Position numbers and translations under genes: made by a program. A stretch of DNA of 64,000 nucleotides from the NCBI GenBank assembly GCA_907163375.1, contig CAJQUW010003181.1, positions 248,001 to 312,000 on the forward strand, in the 5' to 3' direction. This document shows positions 56,093 through 64,000 of the stretch, one piece after another. The notes under the pieces were generated by a model. That model was not told where the DNA came from. It did no database searches and saw only the letters and a program-made list of their open reading frames with translations. This DNA is from Prostheceraeus crozeri (lineage: Eukaryota > Platyhelminthes > Polycladida > Euryleptidae). Numbering within the stretch: the first letter of the stretch is position 1; each line of letters starts with the position of its first letter.

Positions 56093-57175
56093 GTCATGAT
56101 CGACAGCGAACGACATCTCATGTAACTTGGTTGAATAGTTACAATATCAACTATTGTTGACTTAATGTAATGATTAAACATGACAGCCGAATACACGAGA
56201 GGCTGACTGAAAATATGATTATCCAATTTATCGAACTTCCCAAAATCGGACAATCATAAAAACATGAATATGTTTGGATTGTAGTTGCAAGTGGGCTGTT
56301 ATCTTTGGAGAGGATCGAGGGAAGATTAACTTTAGTTGCGGACACTACAAATCTTTCATGCATTAATGCACAATGAAATATGATTATTTCAGTCGTCAAT
56401 TTCTCGAAGAGAATGTTTACTTTCAATAGACCGAATCATAGAGTAAATATATTAGGTAGAGTGGTAACTCCGCATCAGTGGTCGCAGCGCTGCAAAATTT
56501 TTACAGGCCTACTAATATCAGAAAATTACAGCATCATATTTCATGATTATGAAGAGTAAAACAGCGCTCTTATCAAAACTTGACCAACGCCCAATATCTG
56601 TCGGGAGAAACTGATTTTTCAAAATGTCTTGTGCAATTTCCGCAACTAAGTGCTTTCTTGTAATAAGCCAGACTTTTCGAAAGCAACTACGTTCCGTCAT
56701 TGATGACTCACAAAAGATTTTTCGCAAATATCTGATTACATGAACTCGCTACTACCGCCATCTATTGTCTCCTAGGAGCCATTTTGTTAATACTAAACTA
56801 CCTAAATTTGTAACATGCAACAACTGACATTTCGTTGCCGAATTCATCTTATCAACTAGAACATACATGTGCATGTAGCAAATATAGCCAAAAGTCACTA
56901 ACCTCACAGCTAAACCACCAACAAAAACTTTGCAACAAAAATTCTTGTTATTACATGTCATTTAAGACATGATTCGTTCAAGTTGATAACAGGCGCTGAC
57001 AGGAAGGTCACAACAAAAGCAAATAAACCAATCAGCAATTGAAAGAAAGTGGAAGTTCTCATCAAAAGAAAACGAGTAGTAATTACGGATCGAAAGAGAA
57101 ATAACGGATGATGTAGAAATTCAGCGGTGTGAAAATCGCAACTTGTAAGGATGCAACAATCCTGCATATAAAAAC
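56093..57175. other. No recognisable feature
   Basis: AT-rich intergenic sequence. Nothing is supported. Confidence 0.4.
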
Positions 57176-57358
57176 CTTGAGCATGATGTCTCTGAGTATG
57201 ATATTCTCTTTCCACTGACTCCTCCTGCTCCTGACGCAGCTGCCTTGCTTGGTTTTCGACTAATATGGTACTGATATTTCCCGTCAATTCTCTCCGTCTC
57301 GGAATGAATCGAGCTTGAGGGTATAGGTCCACCCCAAATTTCCCGGCACGTGGAGGAA
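57176..57358 (-). CDS. Putative exon of an unrecognised protein
   Basis: A minus-strand stretch of ~60 codons with host-like composition, bounded by a possible acceptor (GACCTCAG) and a possible donor (AAG then GTTTTT). It reads PPRAGKFGVDLYPQARF, IPRRRELTGNISTILVEN, then a Gln/Glu/Arg-rich helical run (QARQLRQEQEESVEREY). I do not recognise the family. Partner exons were not found within 1 kb, and the donor is weak. It could be a real exon of a small helical protein or a chance frame. Confidence 0.3.
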
Positions 57359-60300
57359 CTGAGGTCGATCAGTGGCGACTACACAATCATCAAATTTTGA
57401 CATCTGTTTGCAGGAAATTGCACGAATAATTGGTAGCCGAATTAATCTCATGATCACACTATTTCTGCAACAGACGAAGGTCCTAGGCCGAAAACTTGTG
57501 TGCCAATGAATCTAATTCGAGCAGAACAAAATGGGATTTCCTGCAATATTATCAACTCCGGCTCGATAGTTCACCATCATATTAATGTTTTCCATTACCT
57601 CGTGTGTTCCTTAATGTCCGATGTACTGTCGTTTATCTCAGTGTTCTGTAGCATCGAATTTATTGTCAAAAAGTTATTTTCCTTTTTTTGCTGTGACTGT
57701 TTCAACTTTTTCTGATGGTCATCTGTCGGGTTCTTTCCTCTTCCTCCTCTTGTTCTTTCAAACAAACCTTGGAATGCCGCTTGGCCAACGGCACTGTTTT
57801 ACGAAGAATGTCTGTGATTGGCAACGTGTGGCAGAACTGATTGTCGGCAGTTATGTCAACGCTCACACACTATGTTGATCCAAAACAGATGTCTCGAGAT
57901 TCGGACATTTTATTTTTATGGACTTTGCATCATTTCAGCGAAAATTCCATAGTAGTCTATTTACCAGGGCCAGCTATGAAATTTTCTGCCTGTCTGGTAT
58001 AAAATGAGGTAAATTTTTCGTAGCATCCACGACTTAAGAATGCGTTTTCAAATTTTCTGAATGGGAGGTACGAACCGTCTGTAAGATGAGAGAGCATTAA
58101 TTTAACATCACTCATCGCTTAATTTGATCTTTTCGAGTGATCTTCAAAAACACCAGCTGTTTAAGGATACTTTGGACAACTTAATGGCAAAGAAACTGAT
58201 AACACAAGTCTAAACATTGTGTTTTATGTATCCATCAGGGCCACTGCATCGTTAGCTGAATGTCATAAACATGAGTAAATCTTATGGGAAGTGTGGATGT
58301 CGAGAGCTTCAAATGACTCCAGTTGCGTTCAGAATTTCAGGTATCGAGCGACTGTACAAAATGATTTTCAATGCATATACCCGACAACAAAACTCATAAA
58401 AATTTGAATTTTATTTATTTCGTCTATAAATTAATTGAAAATCATTTGAAATCAAGTCGGTTATCAATCTTTTATAGAACTATCGGCAACTTTTTAAACA
58501 TGGCTTTGAAGGTTTCGTATGCGGCTACAACATCCACAGTAACTCATTAGATGCTAAGAACACTGCTGCAATTCCTCTATCTTGCTGAACCTGCTACAAG
58601 ATGTGAGACGCTTTGAAAAATATGAAGCCCTAACTAAATGATAACATAATGAATAACATGCAAATCAGTTGTCATCAGTTTGCCTTTTCCATCCGGGAGA
58701 CCAGTATTTATTCTACTAGACAACATAGGTTCATTTAAAAGAAAGAATTACAAAGTTTCAATTTTTCGCAGGACCAAGTCCATTTTTTTCGCAGCGAGTT
58801 CATTTTTTAACATTTTCGCGACTGGCCCGACCACTGCTCCGCATTTATTAAATCCCCAATGTGTATACATTTTCGAATTTATTAAATGAACTCGTGGTTG
58901 ATACAGTTGGTAATTGTTACCAAATGTGAGATATGCAAATTTTTGCAGTTTTGAAGAAATTGCCACGGAATTGAGTGATCATGTTTGTAATGCAGAAGGA
59001 ATGATGGTATTTTACAGATTCTCAGTGTCATGACAGCCTTGGAGATTTAATGTTTGTTAAATTAGCAATTCGATGAGTTCCTATTACTTTCATGCTGAAC
59101 CTCAAGAGAATCTTCTTATGCGTGATCATATTACAGGCAACCTGCCACTGGCAGAGCAAAGTCACATAATCAATGACAATGATTTCATCTAACTTTGAAA
59201 GATGTAAATGTTTTCCACATCATTATTCAGATTCAAGAAATGAAGCATGAATTTAGTGAATCATAAAATCATGCCGGTGAAAACTGAATTAAAAACTTGA
59301 AATTTCAGCCAAGAAAGCACGAATATTATCACGACTTTTTCATGAAGACCTCCATTATAATGCTGATCATGGAATTCCCTTGATAATCAGCTTAATTTCC
59401 TCTTAGTTAGGATGCTTATTGATCCTTTTGATATCCAACTTGTTTCATACTACCTATATAAGAGAGTCATCTCGGTAGTATATAAATTGGCGAAATTTTG
59501 ACTTTTTTAAAACTGCTCAAATAATTTTTTGGACCACGGGAACGTGTTCTCCGCAAAAAACTGATATAAACTATTGATATGAAAATTTTCACTGTATACA
59601 GATACTTTTTTGAGTCGACACTCTACCTACATATCCCTACTCTACGGACCGAATATAATTCTGAGGCTGATGTTCTAAACTTATTTTGATGTGTGATTCA
59701 AGCTTGCTTAAGGTCAAAACATCTAGGCATTTTTCTTTTGCGATAACAGCAACAGGAAATCAATGATAGTCTTAAACTAGGCAAGAAATATCCCAGGAAA
59801 TGTGTTCCGAAGCGAAAAGCCTTTGTTGCCGATTTCATGCGAACTTTAAGCCTTTAGGATTAGTATAGATAAAGATTTAATCATGATTAAATGACGCTAA
59901 ATAATGAATAGGCCTTTGTTTGGGGGATGTGGCTAGCACATGTTTAGGATAAGCCAAACCAAGGACGACCGCACAGAAAAAGGTGTTAGAAAGTTAGTTG
60001 TTAAAGACAAGCAAATTTGAATGGGTGAGTGATACTGTTTGAGATTTGTTAGCCTAACAGTGCTTCTGTGCGGTTGCACCAGGTGATGAACACTTTAATT
60101 AATATAAACAAGTATCAGTATCCAGGTTGGCACGCGATTAATCCCACGGGCGGGACTAGGCGGGATCCCGGAGGGATTTTCTGAGGGATAAATTTATTGT
60201 GAATTGAACTGAGTCCGAAAAACTTGAATTTTCGGATCATCAACTGACTTTTTTTACTATGCAACAATATTATCGTCAACATACGTGCAATAATAATGTA

Positions 60301-60798
60301 AACCACGAAGATAATTTCGATGCAAGCCGAATTTGTTTGGATCAAGAGATGCGCATGCACATTGAAATATTAATTGCCCTATTTAATGAACAAAAAGTAG
60401 CAAATATCTGGGATCCAAATGAAATGCGACTTGAATGTCTTTATGTTTGTAAATTCCGATTGTACGTTTTATGATATTCAATTATCCGGATTACTACTGT
60501 ATCCAGAATTCACCACTATGACTAGCAACAAATAACACCCTCATTTTTCGCCCATGTGTTAAGTCTGATTGTTTCAATCTTCAATTAAAACAACGTTCGA
60601 ATGAAGCAATTCATAGCCAATCACCACCGAGTGAATCAGACTTGTCATTACCAATGATGTTGGTGGATGCTGAGAATGACATCAGGAACATCCAATGAAA
60701 GGGGATTGATTCATCAAATAATTCAGACCAGCTATGAGAAGTTGACAACGCATGGAAGATGATTGTACTTCATCACCATATCATCCTTGTAACATATA
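57359..60798. other. Long stretch without recognised genes
   Basis: AT-rich. A 17-bp inverted repeat (ACCGCACAGAA ... TTCTGTGCGGT) lies at about 59965-60078, and a GC-rich patch near 60130-60180 has short palindromes (GGGATCCC). No gene is supported. Confidence 0.4.
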
Positions 60799-62721
60799 CA
60801 GACCACCCAGCCGATTCGAATTTAAAAAAAGTGAAAAAAACGAATCCTTAACTTAGAAAAGCGAAAAAAAAGCGAACCGACAATTTTTACATCAAGCAAC
60901 GCAGGGATGGCGTTATAACGACATAATACGCCATCAAGCCACAAACTACCACGAATACTACGAACCTGTGTAGATTGCGAATATTATTTTCTGGCACAAA
61001 ATTGATAACTTGTCGGAGTACCTCTTAGGAGGCATTTTTCTTACATCTTGTTAAACGATTCGCAAATGCGCCAGACCATGCTTATATATAAAACTGGCTT
61101 TTGTATTCTATTAATGATCAAACATATAGCCAGCAATCAATTTAGATTGCTTCAATTTTAGACAAATAATGTAAATTCCAAGATTGGTTCATAGAATTGC
61201 TGAAACATGGTGTTGAAAAAAATCAAAAAAAATACTGTAGAAAATTCAGCAGGAGGATAATTTTATAATTTCTAATGTGGTTAAGGAAATTTCTCTGTCA
61301 TGCTTCCAACTGCTAAATTAGCCTGAAACTTTATACATCTCTTTCATCTGAATATTCCAAAAGAATATTGATATTTTCAAGTATATTTATTAGATAGGGG
61401 TCTGTCACCTAAAGTCATGCGAAATGGATCATATGACGAATAAAGGATCCTTATTAAGGCTTTACATCAATATGGCAATTATTTTATGCAGTGATGGAAC
61501 GTACACAAAAGGTTTCATCTGATAATCATTGTAGTTTTCTTCAGAACTCGTAAGCCTAATATTATGCTAATAATATTGCTTACTATGATGCATTTTTGTA
61601 AAGGAAGATAATGATCATGATTAAGCTATATTATTGAAGCAAAATTGATATTTTATTATATGGTCGATACCTCATAGCTAAACACACACGAGCTATGAAA
61701 ATACATGTAGGTTATATAGCGGGTGAAGTATGACGCAATCAGTATGACTGCAGTAATGTAAACCGTAGTCAAATTATTTACAAAATAGTGCATTAGGCCT
61801 ATTGGTACATCTATTCTTCAATCTATAACTCAGAAAGTTTCAGGTGGTTATAAAATAGGCTACACATATCCGATCATATCAGTATCATTTTAATGTCTTT
61901 ATCAGTAGATGCAATATGATTATTATACACATCAACTTTTTGCCCAGTTACACGTACTTCACGAAAATTACTGTGAAAGTGACATAAATAAATAGCCCAG
62001 TATAATACCTGGTAAAATTCAACAGAAAATATTCCATTGTGTATACTAGCATCTCAATTTCTTAGGCCTATTTATCAACATTATGCAATGCATCTCATTC
62101 ATTCGCAGAAACTGATCCGCTTGTTTCACTAATCCAACACTAATCTTTGCCGAGTCTAAGAAAACTCGATAGTAGGCTAGACCTTCAATGTGTCTCTGTC
62201 AAGACAGCATGGTTTGATGTCTCGAATTCCTTGACTGATAAATTCGATGACATTCATTTGTAGCATGTAACTCGAATGTACTTTCAACATGCATCAATTT
62301 AGACTCGTGTAAAAGTCATAGCACCATGGCCTCAAAGTTACTGTAAAAAATTGTGCATTCACCGGAACGCAGTACGACAAGGCTTTGACTTCAAGAATTG
62401 CTATCACATGACTTTTTGTGCTAATATGGGCACATTCTCCAATTCCCCCATATAATATAGTTATTACATAAGATTATGCAATCGTCAAGAAGAGCATTCA
62501 ATTGTCAACACATGAATGACATCATGACTAGAGTAAAGGGCAACATGACATTAATTCACGTTGCGTTGTCAACATGTAAAAAGGCCTGTACAACGAAATA
62601 CTTTTTTCTTGCTCTACCAAAAAAGCGAAAAAAAACCGAATGCAACTCGATAAAAGCGAAAATTCAGGCATATTTTCGAAAAAGAGAATAAAAGCGAAAA
62701 AACGAATGTCTGGGTGGTCTG
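60799..62721. mobile_element. TIR element X, copy 2, uninterrupted
   Basis: 1,923-bp non-coding element with ends CAGACCACCCAG and CTGGGTGGTCTG, flanked by the 6-bp duplication CATATA (60793-60798, 62722-62727). It aligns with four segments of copy 1 and serves as the empty-site reference for insertions there. Subterminal AAAAAGCGAA-type words cluster at both ends. No protein is encoded, so it depends on an unseen autonomous partner. A 6-bp duplication with CAG/CTG ends does not decide the superfamily. Confidence 0.88.
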
Positions 62722-62727
62722 CATATA

Positions 62728-63309
62728 TGACTTTGTCGTAGGCCCTATATGAAGGCGCAGAAATCATGAAAGGACACAGATAAACACCAAGTCCCATAAA
62801 TCCTATAAAGCCCGTCGGGTTTTTGCATTTTACCTTGGTCGAAGCCTACCCTGATTTGCATGTTGAAGAATGATCAACTTATGGTCATTATGTCAGTTGC
62901 GCAAAATTCAAATTATTTTGGGGATATCAAAATTATAGTGTTTTCGGATAGTTTGTCATCCTTCGGGACAAACAAACAATGGTGAATTAAGCATATTGGC
63001 GAATCAACAGTAAATATATTCTATGAATAAACAAGAACACTAAATTCATCAACGAGCGCTTTCGTCCGTTCTATTTCATGTTGAACACGGAAGTGAGCAA
63101 CAAATTGACGGGTAAACGACCCTATCTGCAAATACTAGTTAAATGATCAAGATGGGTGACCAGACCCGAGCATTGTAGTATATATTTTCATGAATTTCAC
63201 ACGAGAAATGTAGCTGTGTCATCTAACAGCAGTGTCAAGTCACTGCCTGATCGCGTGAAAGCAAAGTGGATTTGTGATAATTGTGTGAAAACTTATCTGC
63301 TAGTGATGT
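62728..63309. other. Flank of the right-hand mariner
   Basis: No clear boundary. It may contain the 5' end of the mariner that follows. Confidence 0.3.
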
Positions 63310-64000
63310 TCGAACAATCATCAAGTTTTCGTTCCTGCTTGGAAAATCGGTTGCTGAAGTCCTCAACGACTTGGAAGGTCTCCATAAGCATGCTCCATCA
63401 TACGTAACTGTTCGGAGATGAATGGACAGGTTCAAAGAAGGTCGATCCTCAAAGGATGACAAACCTCGTTCTGGACAGCCGCTGTCAGCGGCTTAACCCG
63501 ATGTCGTTTAGAAAGCAACTCAATTGCTTCAGGAGGACCGGCGAGTAATATGTGAAGAAGTAGCCATGTCAGCCAACATGTCTCCTGACTCGGCACATCG
63601 CATCCTACGCGAAAACTTAGGGAGATCGCAGCCAAGTGGATCCCCTACATTCTCACCGCATGACGATTGCAACTGCTTATCTTCGTCGCCCTCGAAGTGA
63701 GGGAGATGCTTTCCTGGATCTCATTGCTGCCTGCGACGAGACCTGGGCGCACGCTTTTGAGCCAAAGTTGAAGCGCCAAAGCTGCGAATTGGTCGGAGAA
63801 GGATAATCTCGACCAGGGAAGGTCATTCGTTCTTTCACTGCTCCCAAAGTGAGCACATCACTTTCTTCGGCAAGAATGGGATCATGTTCGATCATGGAGT
63901 GCCAATACACACCACGATCAACGGTGATTGCTATACAGCCATTCTGCGAACTGGACTTCGCCAAACAATCAAAAGGAAGCGCCCAGAGCTTGTCGATGGT
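63310..64000 (+). pseudogene. mariner-like transposase, cut by window end
   Basis: Plus-strand remnant over several frames: an N-terminal HTH region with YVTVRRWMDRFKEGRSS, the hook KPRSGQPL, a second HTH (VICEEVAMSANMSPDSAH) and CDETWAHAF with the first catalytic Asp (about 63735). ITFFGKNGIMFDHGVP and an RQTIKRKRPEL block near the edge follow. This order is that of mariner proteins such as the SETMAR-type transposase. The second and third catalytic blocks lie beyond the window. In-frame stops and frame changes show decay. Confidence 0.85.

Noticed and set aside
57500-57878. Cys/Phe-rich frames as a secreted peptide gene
   Set aside because: No signal peptide cleavage pattern or cysteine framework; composition reflects T-rich DNA.
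1-64000. CRISPR arrays, bacterial operons, rRNA genes
   Set aside because: No regularly spaced identical repeats with unique spacers, no Shine-Dalgarno gene clusters and no rRNA-like sequence; introns and element types are eukaryotic.

Overview
The window reads as nuclear DNA of an invertebrate animal: AT-rich, gene-poor and packed with eukaryotic transposable elements. Only two host genes are recognised with confidence, both on the minus strand. One is IQGAP (48225-53186), whose 1,653 codons lie in one uninterrupted exon behind a 5' UTR intron acceptor. The other is UBE2S, the K11-chain-elongating E2 of the APC/C, split over three coding exons (26702-27053, 13151-13374, 10795-10978) with introns of 13.3 kb and 2.2 kb. 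The species cannot be named from the sequence. No bacterial, organellar, CRISPR or rRNA feature is seen.

Layout. 1-10794: a hAT transposase tail, a Tc1 fragment carrying a 113-bp snap-back, a 2.6-kb foldback-like element whose arms are tandem repeats, a possible SINE, and a pair of CpG-rich TIR elements in inverted orientation. 10795-27053: UBE2S, whose introns hold a LINE 3' end, a palindromic block with two head-to-head hammerhead ribozyme motifs, a Penelope-like GIY-YIG fragment, a mariner with long TIRs and hAT-type elements. 27054-38160: a Tc1 element split by a nested hAT, CR1/Jockey-like and RTE-like LINE pieces, another hAT, and an internally deleted LINE. 38161-46111: a deep nest in which TIR element X holds element Y, Y holds a LINE, and the LINE holds a 106-bp palindromic insert; X also contains a mariner-like remnant, a minisatellite and a SINE. 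46112-54711: IQGAP and its flanks, with a piggyBac-like MITE upstream. 54714-56090: a nearly whole Tc1/mariner of DD41D type. 56093-64000: mostly unannotated sequence, an uninterrupted second copy of X (60799-62721), and a mariner cut by the window edge.

The most unusual signals are RNA-like and palindromic. A consensus type I hammerhead core sits on the minus strand at 14696-14750, facing a decayed plus-strand partner. At least two other loci show the same head-to-head design, with inverted 80-110 bp segments carrying CTGACGA...CGAAA-like motifs at the inner edge. This suggests that a Penelope- or retrozyme-like family repeatedly leaves inverted terminal pairs here.

The N-terminal exon of UBE2S fits the family from end to end but carries about ten small insertions and no deletions. 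That pattern is typical of uncorrected long-read error, so frameshifts elsewhere in the window should be read with that caution.
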